A stretch of 64,000 nt of DNA from Halolamina litorea (GTDB lineage Archaea > Halobacteriota > Halobacteria > Halobacteriales > Haloferacaceae): positions 1,612,001-1,676,000 of the forward strand of contig NZ_JANHGR010000001.1 of NCBI RefSeq assembly GCF_026616205.1, given 5' to 3'. The position numbers and the translations under genes are program-made. The notes under the pieces were generated by a model, which ran no database searches, was not told where the DNA came from, and was given only the letters and a program-made list of their open reading frames with translations. Of the stretch, positions 1-8,517 are shown one piece after another. The number at the start of each line of letters is the position of its first letter. Position 1 is the stretch's first letter.

Positions 1-94
1 GACCGCGGCTGCCCGTCCCCTTCCCGCCCGCGCCGAGCGTGTTGATCCGACCCTCGATGTCGCGTCGCCGATCGTTGCCGCCAGTGTCAGTCAT
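1..94 (-). CDS. N-terminal fragment of an unknown protein, cut by the window edge
   Basis: An ATG at 92-94 on the minus strand opens a frame that runs off the left end. The 31 visible residues are polar, begin MTDTGGNDRRRD and end in a Gly/Lys-rich stretch. It lies 69 bases downstream of hflX in the same direction, so the two may be co-transcribed. No family can be recognised from so short a piece. Coding potential is inferred only from the open frame and the position. Confidence 0.45.
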   Translation of the reverse strand, partial: MTDTGGNDRRRDIEGRINTLGAGGKGTGSRG

Positions 95-163
95 GAGTAG
101 CACCTCGATTGGGAGCGAGAAAAAGTCAGCGGAGGATGCCCCGGGGGCGGCCCGGGCGAGCGA

Positions 164-1708
164 TCAGTCCTCGCGGAGTTCGGCCGCCCGGGAGCGTGCC
201 CGTTCGACGACCGCCGGGCGGGCCGTGAACTCGATTTCGACCCGGTCACCCTTGTAGGTGGCACTCGCCCGGCCCCGTTCGTGGGCCCACGCGAGGAACG
301 ACTGCGTCTCCCCCGTGTTGGGCAGGTCGAACGTCGCGTCGGCGTCGGGCAACGCGTCGGCGACGGCCTCGCGGAGGCTGTCGGTACCGTCCCCCGCGAG
401 CGCGCTGACGGCGAGCGGGTCGCCGACCCGGTCGTCGGTCACGTCCGCGACGGCCGCGCGTCGAGCGTCGAGGGCGGCGTCGTCAACGAGGTCGGCTTTG
501 TTGAGCACGACCAAGAGCTCCCCCCGCGGGTCGTCGAGTTCCGCGAGCGAGACCCGGAGTTTCTCGCGCAGTTCCGCGAGCGGGTCGCTTGCGTCGACGA
601 CGAGAAGTGCGAGGTCGCTGTCCGCGACTGCATCGAGCGTGGTGCTGAAGGCCGCCACGAGGTCGTGCGGGATGCCGTCGACGAGGCCGACGGTGTCGGT
701 CAGGAGCACCCGCCTGCCGTCGACGCTCGCCCGGCGCGTCGTGGTGTCGAGGGTCTTGAACAGCGAATCCTCGACCGTGGCCGCGCCGTCGAGGTCCTCG
801 TGGTCGGGCGCCAGTTCCTCGACCGAGAGGTCCTCGGCGAGTCGGTGCAGCAGCGTCGACTTCCCCGCGTTGGTGTAGCCGGCGATGGCCACGAGGTCGA
901 ACCCCTGTTCGCGGCGGTCGGCCCGGCGCTCGCCCGCCCGGTCGGCGACTTCGTCGAGTTTGTTCTCGACGGTCCGGATGCGCTTTTCGAGGTCGACCAA
1001 CCGGGAGCCGGTCTCGGCGGCCTTCTGCATGTGGGTCCGCTCCTCGGTCTGGCGGACCCGCGGGAGTTCGTACCGGAGCTTCGCGAGTTTGACCTGTAGC
1101 CGGGCGGCCTTCCCGCCGGCGCCGGCCTCGAAGATGTCGAGGACGAGTCGGTGGCGGTCGATGATCCGCGTCCCGTCGGGGAGCAGTTCGGTCAGGGAGC
1201 TGTACTGGCCGGGGGTGAGTTCGGTGTCGAACAGGGCCGCGTCGGCACCCGTCTCAGCCACTCTCCGGGCCAGTTCGTCGGCCTTCCCGCTCCCGAGGTT
1301 GTAGCGGTTGTCCTCGCGGCGGCGCTGGGTGACGGCCCCGACGACGGCGTAGTCCGCCGCGGCGGCGAGCCGTTCGATCTCGGTCGTGTCGGGCTGTTCA
1401 TCGCGCTTGCGGGCGACGACGATGGCGGTTCGGCCAGCGTCGCTGGTCGGCTGGTCGTCGTCGATGGTCCGGTGGTCGTCCGTCCTTGTGTCAGTCGTCC
1501 GTGTGTCGTCCGCGTGGGCGTCGCTGGTCGTGTCGTCGTTCGTCGTCGGTTCGTCGGTTGCCGATCCGTCGGCTGGTGTGTCTTGCAACGTTGGTGAAGG
1601 TGGGTCCCCCGGCGTCGGCGGGCGACGACGGCGGCGACGCCTGCGGCCGACGGGAGACCCGAGGCTGTCTGGAAACGGTGCCTCAGTGGGTCTCCCGCCG
1701 TCGCTCAC
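164..1708 (-). CDS. hflX: GTPase HflX
   Basis: This is a translational GTPase of the HflX family, known to bind the large ribosomal subunit and split or rescue stalled ribosomes. In the 514-residue product the G1 loop GYTNAGKST is at about 277-285, DTVG (G3) at 338-341 and NKAD (G4) at 403-406. The HflX N-terminal domain and coiled linker occupy about 93-265. The first 90 residues are low complexity: an Arg run, then Asp/Thr-rich sequence. They precede the usual family start, which lies near TAIVVARKR at residue 94. The GTG at 1708 is the longest start; a shorter start is possible, but no ATG is seen at the canonical place. The family assignment is secure; the N-terminus is not. Confidence 0.93.
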   Translation of the reverse strand: MSDGGRPTEAPFPDSLGSPVGRRRRRRRRPPTPGDPPSPTLQDTPADGSATDEPTTNDDTTSDAHADDTRTTDTRTDDHRTIDDDQPTSDAGRTAIVVARKRDEQPDTTEIERLAAAADYAVVGAVTQRRREDNRYNLGSGKADELARRVAETGADAALFDTELTPGQYSSLTELLPDGTRIIDRHRLVLDIFEAGAGGKAARLQVKLAKLRYELPRVRQTEERTHMQKAAETGSRLVDLEKRIRTVENKLDEVADRAGERRADRREQGFDLVAIAGYTNAGKSTLLHRLAEDLSVEELAPDHEDLDGAATVEDSLFKTLDTTTRRASVDGRRVLLTDTVGLVDGIPHDLVAAFSTTLDAVADSDLALLVVDASDPLAELREKLRVSLAELDDPRGELLVVLNKADLVDDAALDARRAAVADVTDDRVGDPLAVSALAGDGTDSLREAVADALPDADATFDLPNTGETQSFLAWAHERGRASATYKGDRVEIEFTARPAVVERARSRAAELRED

Positions 1709-1824
1709 GGCGCGGCCGGGTGGCCACGCGTCCAGGGCTCTCGCCTCCCGGCCGTCGTGTGAGCGTCGCGGGCTCAGTAGGAAACGAGCTCCATCGGCTA
1801 CGCGCTACTGGATCGGCATCCCGG

Positions 1825-1833
1825 AAAAAAAAA
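1825..1833 (-). terminator. T-run terminator after the FKBP gene
   Basis: Nine consecutive A on the plus strand give T9 in the minus-strand transcript, 27 bases past the TAA of the FKBP gene. Archaeal RNA polymerase is known to terminate at such T tracts without a required hairpin. It separates the FKBP gene from hflX, so those two are probably separate transcripts. Confidence 0.6.
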
Positions 1834-1859
1834 GTTCGGTCGGTGTGGGGTCGAGTCGC

Positions 1860-2789
1860 TTACTCGTCGTCTTCGAGCTCGTCGACGATCTCCTCGGCGT
1901 CCACGTCGGCGTCCTCGAGGTCGGCCTCGATGTCCTCGATCTCCTCTTCGATGGCTTCGGCACCGCCCATGCCACCCATCATGCCGCCCATGCCACCCAT
2001 CATGCCGCCGGCGCTGCCGTCGAAGACCTCCTCGACGACGACGCGGTCGAGCTCCAGACGGTCCATCAGGTCCTGAGCGACCTGCTGCTTCTGGAACATC
2101 CACTGCTGGTTCATCTGCATCTGCTGGCTGGCCTCGATGTAGAGGGTGCGCTGCTCGACCTCCTCGGTCTCGGTGGTCTCCTCGCCGTCGTCGTCCTCGA
2201 CGGTGACCTCCTCCTCGACGGTCTCGGTCTCGATGCGGAGCTCCGGCTCCATCTGGAGGTACATCCCCAGCAGGCCGGCGGCCTTCTCCTCGTCGTCGTC
2301 GACGACGTCGACGACCTCGTACTCGTACTCGAGCTCCTCACCCGCGAGCGGGTGGTTGAAGTCGACGCGGGCGCGGCCACCGATCACGGTCTCGACGTAG
2401 CCCTGCTCGCCGTCGATCTGGACCTGCGCGCCGGGGCGTCGGTTCTCCTCGTCCAGCTTCGAGGAGCTGACGGTACGGACCTGCTCCTGGTTGTACTCGC
2501 CGAAGCCGTCCTCGGCGGGGATGGTGACGGTGCCCTCGTCGCCGACCTCGCTGCCGAGCAGCGCGTCGTCGACGCCGGGGAACACGTGGCCCTCGCCGAC
2601 GACGATGATGCGCGGCGAGAAGTCGTACTCGTCGTCGTCGATGCCGGCTTCCTCGGCGACGTCCTGTCGGGTCGTGTCGACGACGCGGTCGTCGCTCGTG
2701 GTGCGGACGGTGTAGTCGATACGGACGAAATCGCCCTCCTGAACTCCGGACTCGGTCTCGGCCTCGGCGTCGGCCTCGTTCTCACTCAT
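1860..2789 (-). CDS. SlyD-like FKBP-type peptidyl-prolyl cis-trans isomerase
   Basis: This is a predicted cytoplasmic prolyl isomerase and chaperone of the archaeal long FKBP/SlyD class, 309 residues. Residues about 18-165 hold the FKBP fold. It includes VFPGVDDALLGSEVGDE and the SlyD hallmark FNHPLAGEELEYEYEV near 144-159, with an inserted chaperone flap between them. A linker rich in Glu and Asp follows. Residues 261-276 are a Gly-Met repeat, GGMMGGMGGMMGGMGG, and the C-terminus is strongly acidic. The Gly-Met stretch resembles chaperonin C-terminal tails. The ATG at 2789 sits just before the conserved domain. Function is inferred from the family; substrates are unknown. Confidence 0.92.
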   Translation of the reverse strand: MSENEADAEAETESGVQEGDFVRIDYTVRTTSDDRVVDTTRQDVAEEAGIDDDEYDFSPRIIVVGEGHVFPGVDDALLGSEVGDEGTVTIPAEDGFGEYNQEQVRTVSSSKLDEENRRPGAQVQIDGEQGYVETVIGGRARVDFNHPLAGEELEYEYEVVDVVDDDEEKAAGLLGMYLQMEPELRIETETVEEEVTVEDDDGEETTETEEVEQRTLYIEASQQMQMNQQWMFQKQQVAQDLMDRLELDRVVVEEVFDGSAGGMMGGMGGMMGGMGGAEAIEEEIEDIEADLEDADVDAEEIVDELEDDE

Positions 2790-2882
2790 ACCCTTACCGT
2801 CTCGTGTTCCACTCTTAAGGACAACGTTTCGGGGCCAGACGGCGCCGAAACGGCTGGCCGACCCGCGGCCCGGGGGTCGGCC

Positions 2883-3446
2883 TCAATCCCGGCCGTAGCG
2901 CCCGGTCAGCGTCACCTCGTCGACGACTGCCCCCGACAGCGCGTCGTCCAGTTCCCCGCGGCCCGCGCCCGCGTCGAGGTCCAACGTCGTCCCCACGGCC
3001 GAGAGCCGGAAGCGGTAGCGGTGGGGCTCGTCGCCGACCGGCGGGCACGGTCCCATGTAGCCGATCTCGCCCGCGCTGTTGGTCCCCTGCCGGGCACCCT
3101 CCGCGAACGGCGGCCGTTCGGTCTTCGAGACGCTCCGGGGGATCGTCGTCGTGCTCACGGGGACGTTCCAGAGGAGCCAGTGGACGTACGGCTGATCGCC
3201 CGCGTCAGGATCGTCGACGACGAGGGCCAGCGTCTCGGCGTCGTCGGGGACGCCGTCTATCGTCAGTTCCGGGTTCACGTCGCCGCCCTCGCAGGTGTAG
3301 CGCGCCGGGATCGTGCCGCCGTCGGCAAACGCCGTCGCCGTCAGCGAGAAGCCCGAGTCGGCGGCCGCGCCGTCGCCGCCGCCACAGCCGGCCAGCCCGG
3401 CGGCGAACGCGACACTGGTTCCGGCGAGGTAGCGTCGTCGCTGCAT
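2883..3446 (-). CDS. YbhB/YbcL-type PEBP-family lipoprotein
   Basis: The 187-residue protein belongs to the phosphatidylethanolamine-binding / Raf kinase inhibitor-like family. Conserved elements are DPDAGDQPYVHWLLWNVP in the middle and GPCPPVGDEPHRYRFRL near residue 130, which form the anion-binding pocket in known members. The N-terminus is MQRRRYLAGTS followed by a hydrophobic stretch and a lipobox LAGC with Cys21, so it is probably Tat-exported and lipid-anchored outside the cell. It is divergent from the CYTH gene at 3554. The physiological ligand is unknown for archaeal members. Confidence 0.88.
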   Translation of the reverse strand: MQRRRYLAGTSVAFAAGLAGCGGGDGAAADSGFSLTATAFADGGTIPARYTCEGGDVNPELTIDGVPDDAETLALVVDDPDAGDQPYVHWLLWNVPVSTTTIPRSVSKTERPPFAEGARQGTNSAGEIGYMGPCPPVGDEPHRYRFRLSAVGTTLDLDAGAGRGELDDALSGAVVDEVTLTGRYGRD

Positions 3447-3553
3447 GATCCCAGCTACTCACGCGCCCGGCAAGTGTTTTCAGGTTGGATCGTCAAGCGG
3501 TCGGCCGGCCGCGATGGGCCAGCCTTTTCGCCGGCGCTGTCGACTCCCGTTTC

Positions 3554-4102
3554 ATGTACGAGGTCGAACTCAAGGTCGCTGCCGATCACGAGCGCGTTCG
3601 CGCCGCCCTCGACGACGCCGGCGCCGAGGCCGTCGACCGTATCCGGCAGGTCGACACCTACTACGACGCCCCACACCGGGAGTTCGCCGAGACCGACGAG
3701 GCGCTCCGACTGCGCGAGGAAACCGACCTCGACGGCGGGGAGACTACGGTCAAGATGACCTACAAGGGGCCGCTCGTCGAGGCGGCCTCGAAGACCCGCG
3801 AGGAACACGAGACCGCCGTCACGGACGGCGACGCCGCGGCGGGAATCCTCGACGGTCTCGGCTTCGAACCGGCGGCGACCGTCGAGAAGCAGCGCGAGCG
3901 GTTCGCCCTCGACGGCTACACGGTCACGCTCGACAGCGTCGACGGCGTCGGCGCGTTCGTCGAGGTCGAACGCGAGGCATCCGAGGACGCCGTCGAGTCG
4001 GTCCGCGAGGGGGCACAGGCACTTATGCGTGACCTCGGCCTCGACCCCGACGACCAGATCCGGACTTCCTACCTCGGTCTGCTACTGGATAATTCTTCGT
4101 AG
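3554..4102 (+). CDS. CYTH-domain protein (class IV adenylate cyclase / triphosphatase-like)
   Basis: The 182-residue product starts MYEVELK, which contains the ExExK signature of the CYTH fold at residues 3-7. Alternating acidic and basic strands follow, as expected for the triphosphate tunnel: RLREETD, KMTYKGP, KQRERF and FVEVER. Family members hydrolyse triphosphates such as thiamine triphosphate or tripolyphosphate, or act as adenylate cyclases; sequence alone does not decide. The ATG at 3554 is chosen over an upstream ATG at 3485 because the signature begins right at it. It is 62 bases upstream of the SAM synthetase gene on the same strand. Confidence 0.88.
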   Translation: MYEVELKVAADHERVRAALDDAGAEAVDRIRQVDTYYDAPHREFAETDEALRLREETDLDGGETTVKMTYKGPLVEAASKTREEHETAVTDGDAAAGILDGLGFEPAATVEKQRERFALDGYTVTLDSVDGVGAFVEVEREASEDAVESVREGAQALMRDLGLDPDDQIRTSYLGLLLDNSS

Positions 4103-4164
4103 TAATTTCTCACGGGGCGATCGTTTCCGAAGGTTATAGACCCCGCGACGGGGAAAGAGGAGCA

Positions 4165-5379
4165 ATGACGCGGAACATCCAAGTTTCCGAACTCGACCGG
4201 CGGGCCGTCGAGGACCAGCAGGTCGAGATCGTCGAGCGGAAGGGGATCGGTCACCCCGACTCGATCTGCGACGGGATCGCCGAGAGCGTCTCGCGGGCAC
4301 TCTCCCAGCTCTACCTCGAACGGGTCGGGAAGGTCCTCCACTACAACACCGACGAGACCCAACTCGCTGCGGGCCGAGCGGCGCCGAAGTACGGCGGCGG
4401 CGAAGTGATCGAGCCGATCTACATCCTCCTCGTTGGCCGTGCGACGAAGACCTACGAACACGAGGGCGAGGTCCTCGAACTCCCCGTGGACTCGACGGCG
4501 CTCGCGGCCGCCCGCGAGTACCTCGAGGAGAACATCCCGGAACTGGAGTACGGGACCGACGTGGTCATCGACGTGCGCCTCGGCGAGGGCAGCGGCGACC
4601 TGCAGGACGTGTTCGGCGAGGACGAGGTGCAGGTGCCCATGGCCAACGACACCTCCTACGGCGTCGGCCACGCGCCCCTGACCGAGACTGAAACGATCGT
4701 CAAGGAGATCGAGAACGGCCTCAACGGCGAGTACGCCGCCGAGAACCCCGAAGTCGGCCCGGACGTGAAGGTGATGGGCAAGCGCGAGGGCGACCGGATC
4801 GACGTGACCGTCGCGGTGGCGATGGTCGACGCCTACGTCGACGACCTCGACGCGTACAAGCGCGCCGTCGCCGAGGTGCGTGCGTACGCCGAGGAACTGG
4901 CCCACGAGTACACCGACCGCGAGGTCGGCGTCGAGGTCAACACAGCCGACGACTACGAGGAGGGCTCGGTCTACCTCACCGTCACCGGCACCTCCGCCGA
5001 GCAGGGTGACGACGGCTCCGTGGGCCGCGGGAACCGCGCGAACGGCCTCATCACGCCGAACCGACCGATGAGCATGGAGGCGACCTCGGGGAAGAACCCC
5101 GTCAACCACATCGGGAAGATCTACAACCTGCTCTCGACGGCGACCGCCGAGGCCGTCGTCGAGGACGTCGACGGGATCCGGGACCTCCAGATGCGTCTGC
5201 TCTCCCAGATCGGCCGCCCGATCGACGAGCCCCACGTCGCCGACGCCCAGATCGTCGTCGATGACGACATCGATGTCGCCGACATCGAGGACGACGTGAC
5301 CGAGATCGTTGACGAGAAGCTGGCGAACGTCACCGAGATCACCCGCGAGGCGATCGAGGGAGAGATCTCGACGTTCTAG
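4165..5379 (+). CDS. mat: Archaeal S-adenosylmethionine synthetase (methionine adenosyltransferase)
   Basis: It makes S-adenosylmethionine from methionine and ATP. At 404 residues it matches the archaeal MAT family, which differs strongly from bacterial MetK. Recognisable stretches are [19 protein letters not shown] near the N-terminus, [42 protein letters not shown] and [12 protein letters not shown] Shine-Dalgarno-like GAGGAG lies at 4156-4161 just before the ATG, and an AT-rich box (ggttatag, about 4130-4138) lies upstream. This is one of the clearer leadered starts in the window. The metX and metY genes at 27-30 kb supply methionine for it. Confidence 0.97.
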   Translation: MTRNIQVSELDRRAVEDQQVEIVERKGIGHPDSICDGIAESVSRALSQLYLERVGKVLHYNTDETQLAAGRAAPKYGGGEVIEPIYILLVGRATKTYEHEGEVLELPVDSTALAAAREYLEENIPELEYGTDVVIDVRLGEGSGDLQDVFGEDEVQVPMANDTSYGVGHAPLTETETIVKEIENGLNGEYAAENPEVGPDVKVMGKREGDRIDVTVAVAMVDAYVDDLDAYKRAVAEVRAYAEELAHEYTDREVGVEVNTADDYEEGSVYLTVTGTSAEQGDDGSVGRGNRANGLITPNRPMSMEATSGKNPVNHIGKIYNLLSTATAEAVVEDVDGIRDLQMRLLSQIGRPIDEPHVADAQIVVDDDIDVADIEDDVTEIVDEKLANVTEITREAIEGEISTF

Positions 5380-5418
5380 CCACCGCGCATTTATCTCGGG
5401 CGGTCGAGAGCCATCGGC

Positions 5419-6504
5419 ATGGAAACGTTCGAACTGACCGCCAGACTCCTCGCGGGGGTCGGCCTCATCCTCGCGAACGGGTTCTTCGTCGCCATCGAGT
5501 TCGCGCTCACCCGGGCACGCCAGTTCTCGAAGGAGGAGTTCCTCGGGGACGGGGGGAACAAAGCCCTCGAACGCGCCTGGGAGATGACCAACGACTTGGA
5601 GCTCTACCTCACTACCTGCCAGGTCGGGATCACCGCCTCCAGCATCGCGGTCGGGATCGTCGCCGAACCCGCGCTGGCGGCCATCTTCGAGCCGGTGTTC
5701 GAGCCGGTGTTCGAGGGGACGATGTTCGCCAGCGCGGGGGCCGGCGCGGTGCTCGCGTTCCTGATCATCAACCTCGTCCACCTCACCCACGGCGAGCAGA
5801 CGCCGACGTACCTCGGCGTCGAGCGCTCGCGGCTGGTCTGTCAGTACGGCGCGACCCCGCTGTACTGGTGTAACCGCCTGATCCTCCCGATCATCAAGCT
5901 CGGCGACTGGGTGGCGAAGGGGACGCTGCGCCTGTTCGGCGTCGAGATGACCGGCGCCTGGCTGGAGACAGAGGAGGACGCCATCGAGTCCCGCGCGGAC
6001 CTCCACAAGCGACTCGGCTCGGTGCTCTCACGGGGCGACCTCTCGGAGGACCGCCGCGCGGAGATCATGAACGCCCTCACCATCGGCGACCGCGCCGTCG
6101 ACGAGGTGATGGTCCCCGAGTCGGACATCGTCGCCCTCTCCACCGAGGCCGACACGGCGGAGAACTTCCGGCGGATGGAGGAACACCCCCACACGCGCTA
6201 CCCGCTGATCGGCGAGGACCTGAGTGACTTCCGCGGCATCGTCTACTTCCCGATGCTCGCGCGCTACCGCGACGGTGTCGCCGAGGGCGAGATCGACTTC
6301 ACGAACCTCTCGGCGCCGCCGATGACGCTCTCGGGAGACACGAGCGTCAGCGACGCCATCGACCAGTTCCAAGTCGAGAGCCAGGAACTCGCGCTCGTCG
6401 TCGAAGACGGCGAGGTCGTCGGGATGGTGACGGTGACGGACCTACTGGAGTCGATCACCGGGGAGATGGAGGACCCGCTGGACGCGGTCGACCCCGACCG
6501 TTAG
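5419..6504 (+). CDS. CNNM (DUF21) transmembrane plus CBS-domain protein, hemolysin/CorC-like
   Basis: The 361-residue membrane protein has an N-terminal DUF21/CNNM transmembrane domain. Hydrophobic segments lie at about residues 8-28, 60-80, 100-120 and 145-160. A CBS pair follows: one repeat at ALTIGDRAVDEVMVPESDIVALS and the other at TLSGDTSVSDAIDQFQVESQELALVVEDGEVVG. There is no C-terminal CorC/HlyC domain. Family members are linked to magnesium or other divalent cation transport, with CBS domains sensing adenine nucleotides. A TATA-like catttatc is at 5388-5395. The stop overlaps the stop of the convergent RAD55-like gene. Confidence 0.9.
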   Translation: METFELTARLLAGVGLILANGFFVAIEFALTRARQFSKEEFLGDGGNKALERAWEMTNDLELYLTTCQVGITASSIAVGIVAEPALAAIFEPVFEPVFEGTMFASAGAGAVLAFLIINLVHLTHGEQTPTYLGVERSRLVCQYGATPLYWCNRLILPIIKLGDWVAKGTLRLFGVEMTGAWLETEEDAIESRADLHKRLGSVLSRGDLSEDRRAEIMNALTIGDRAVDEVMVPESDIVALSTEADTAENFRRMEEHPHTRYPLIGEDLSDFRGIVYFPMLARYRDGVAEGEIDFTNLSAPPMTLSGDTSVSDAIDQFQVESQELALVVEDGEVVGMVTVTDLLESITGEMEDPLDAVDPDR

Positions 6505-7133
6505 GCGATGTCCCGGCTCGTGTCGACCTGCACTTCGCTGGAGAGTTCGAGTTTGATCGTCTCGCCCGGCAGGTCGTGGGCGCGGAACTTCGGCACCGAG
6601 AGCACGTGTTCGACCTGCGAGCCGTTGCGCTGTACCGCCACGTCGAGCACGAGGTCGCCGAAGGACTCGGTCACGTCACGCAGCGGCGAGCGCTCGGCGC
6701 TGGTCGCCGCGTGGAGGACGCCGACGCTCCCGGTACTGATCAGCGCGTCCTTGAGTTCGTTGAGGAAGGTGACGTAGCTGTCCGGATCGCCGGTTCGTTC
6801 GAGGGGATCGACGGTATCGACGACGATGCCGGCCTCTTCCTCGACCAGCGCGATGGCCTCGCGAACGTTCGCCAGCGGCTCGTCCAGGCCGGCGTACTTC
6901 ACGCTGTAGCCCGGCGCACCGCCGTCGAGGACCTTCCCGAGCGTCTCACTGACCGCGTTCTCGTTGCGCCGTGTCGTGACGTACCGGGTCCGGCGCTCGC
7001 GCATCGTCGCGTGCAACAGCGCCTCGCTCTGGCTCGCCGGCGGCGCCAGCACGAGGACGATCGACCCGGGGTCGATCCCGCCGCCGATCTCCCGGTCGAT
7101 CTCCGGCACGCCCGTCGACAGTCGCTCGCTCAC
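6501..7133 (-). CDS. RAD55/KaiC-like RecA-superfamily protein with a degenerate P-loop
   Basis: The 210-residue product has the order of a RecA/KaiC core: STGVPEIDREIGGGIDPGSIVLVLAPP, then a Walker-B-like strand EAGIVVDTVDPLERTG and an LNELKDALISTGSVGVLHAATSAE segment. The Walker A position reads APPASQSEA instead of GxxxxGKS/T, so ATP hydrolysis is doubtful. Haloarchaea carry several such HTR-like or RAD55-like paralogs of unknown role. The GTG at 7133 is chosen because it opens directly on SERLSTGVPEID; the longer frame upstream is Arg/Pro-rich and not protein-like. It converges on the CNNM gene with overlapping stop codons. Confidence 0.75.
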   Translation of the reverse strand: MSERLSTGVPEIDREIGGGIDPGSIVLVLAPPASQSEALLHATMRERRTRYVTTRRNENAVSETLGKVLDGGAPGYSVKYAGLDEPLANVREAIALVEEEAGIVVDTVDPLERTGDPDSYVTFLNELKDALISTGSVGVLHAATSAERSPLRDVTESFGDLVLDVAVQRNGSQVEHVLSVPKFRAHDLPGETIKLELSSEVQVDTSRDIA

Positions 7134-7241
7134 GGTCGACGGACACGCGTAACTCGCAAAAGACTGTGGGCGAGGCCGGTACCGGAGCCGGGGGCGCCCG
7201 CGGAGGGAAACACCCATGCCCGCCGGCCGGCTAGGCCGCCC

Positions 7242-8432
7242 GTGCAGCCGTCACCGGATCTCGCAGTCGTTCGTTTCGGGGAGTTGGGCATCAAGAGCGG
7301 CAAGGTCCGCGGGCAGATGCTCGACCGCCTCGCCGACAACGTCCGCGCGATCCTCGACGACCGCGGCATCGCCGGCCGAGTCGAACGCCGCTGGTCGCGC
7401 ATCCTGATCTGGCCCGAGGAGGGCGACACGGCGGACCGCTTCGGCGCCGACGAGGCCGCCCGCGCCGCCGCCGACGCGTTCGGCGTCGTCTCGACCCGGC
7501 CCGCAATCGCCGTCGCCCCCGAACGCGATGCCCTCGAAACCGCCGCCGTCTCGCTCGCCGGCGACCACCCCGAGGGCGCGACGTTCGCCGTCCGAGCCAA
7601 CCGCGCCGGCTCGGCCGAAACCCACCCCTTCAGCAGTCAGGAGATCGAGCGCGAAGTCGGCGCCGCCGTCGGCGAAACCACCGGCGCTGACGTAGACCTC
7701 GACGACCCCGACGAGACTTACCGACTGGAGATCCGCGAGGAGGAGGCGTTCGTCTCCGTCGCCGAGTACGACGGCCCGGGCGGGCTCCCCGTCGGGACGC
7801 AAGGCAAGACGGTGCTGCTGTTCTCGGGCGGCCTCGACTCGCCCGTCGCGGCGTGGGAGCTGTTCAAACGCGGGCTGGAGGTCGTCCCGGTCTACCTCGA
7901 TCTGGGCGCCTACGGCGGCGCCGACCACCTCGCCCGCGCGACCGAGACCGCCGAAGTCGTCGCCCGCTCGGCGCCCCACGTCGACGCCCGACTGCGGGTC
8001 GTCCCGGCGGGTGATCTGGTGAACGACCTCGTCGCCGCAACCGAGCCGACGCGGATGCTCTCGCTCCGGCGTGCGATGCTCCGGGTCGCCGAGGGCGTCG
8101 CCGACGACGTGGGCGCCCACTCGCTGGCGACCGGCGAGTCCGTCGGGCAGAAGTCCTCCCAGACCGGGCCGAACCTCCGGACGACCGACGCCGCCGCCGA
8201 CCGCCCGGTCTACCGTCCGCTGCTCACGCGGGACAAGCCCGACATCGTGGAACAGGCCCGCGAGATCGGCACGTTCGTCGACGCGACGATGAACGTCGGC
8301 TGTGAGCGCGTCGCCCCGGACTACCCCGAGACGAACGCGACGATTTCGGGCGTCGAAGCCGCCGAGCCGGACGACCTGCTCTCGCGGGCCGAGGCGCTGG
8401 CCGAGGAGCGCTACGTCGTCGGCGAGAAGTGA
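7242..8432 (+). CDS. thiI: ThiI-type tRNA 4-thiouridine synthetase (THUMP plus PP-loop)
   Basis: The 396-residue enzyme should adenylate U8 of tRNA for thiolation; some archaeal homologs also act in thiazole synthesis. An N-terminal ferredoxin-like start (VVRFGELGIKSGKVRGQM) is followed by a THUMP domain to about residue 165. The PP-loop ATPase has SGGLDSPVAAWEL, and the conserved NVGCERVAPDYPETNA stretch lies near the C-terminus. There is no C-terminal rhodanese domain, as in most archaeal ThiI, so sulfur must come from another donor. The GTG at 7242 sits seven codons before the conserved start; the longer open frame upstream lies inside the antisense RAD55-like gene. Confidence 0.93.
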   Translation: MQPSPDLAVVRFGELGIKSGKVRGQMLDRLADNVRAILDDRGIAGRVERRWSRILIWPEEGDTADRFGADEAARAAADAFGVVSTRPAIAVAPERDALETAAVSLAGDHPEGATFAVRANRAGSAETHPFSSQEIEREVGAAVGETTGADVDLDDPDETYRLEIREEEAFVSVAEYDGPGGLPVGTQGKTVLLFSGGLDSPVAAWELFKRGLEVVPVYLDLGAYGGADHLARATETAEVVARSAPHVDARLRVVPAGDLVNDLVAATEPTRMLSLRRAMLRVAEGVADDVGAHSLATGESVGQKSSQTGPNLRTTDAAADRPVYRPLLTRDKPDIVEQAREIGTFVDATMNVGCERVAPDYPETNATISGVEAAEPDDLLSRAEALAEERYVVGEK

Positions 8433-8517
8433 CCACCGTCTACTAGGTCTGGGGCCCTCCCGTCCCCCGGTTCGCCCCCACTCTTTTGGCCCGATCGGCC
8501 GTCCGTCGTGTCGAGCG

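Noticed and set aside
1500-1570. Runs of gtc/cgt triplets in the HflX N-terminal region that look like a direct repeat
   Set aside because: They encode the Asp/Thr-rich disordered leader of HflX and have no unit with constant spacing, so they are not a CRISPR array or satellite.
4069-6006. 645-residue open frame opposite SAM synthetase and the CNNM gene
   Set aside because: It runs antisense through two well-supported genes, is rich in Asp/Gly/Val/Leu from antisense GC codons, and shows no domain.
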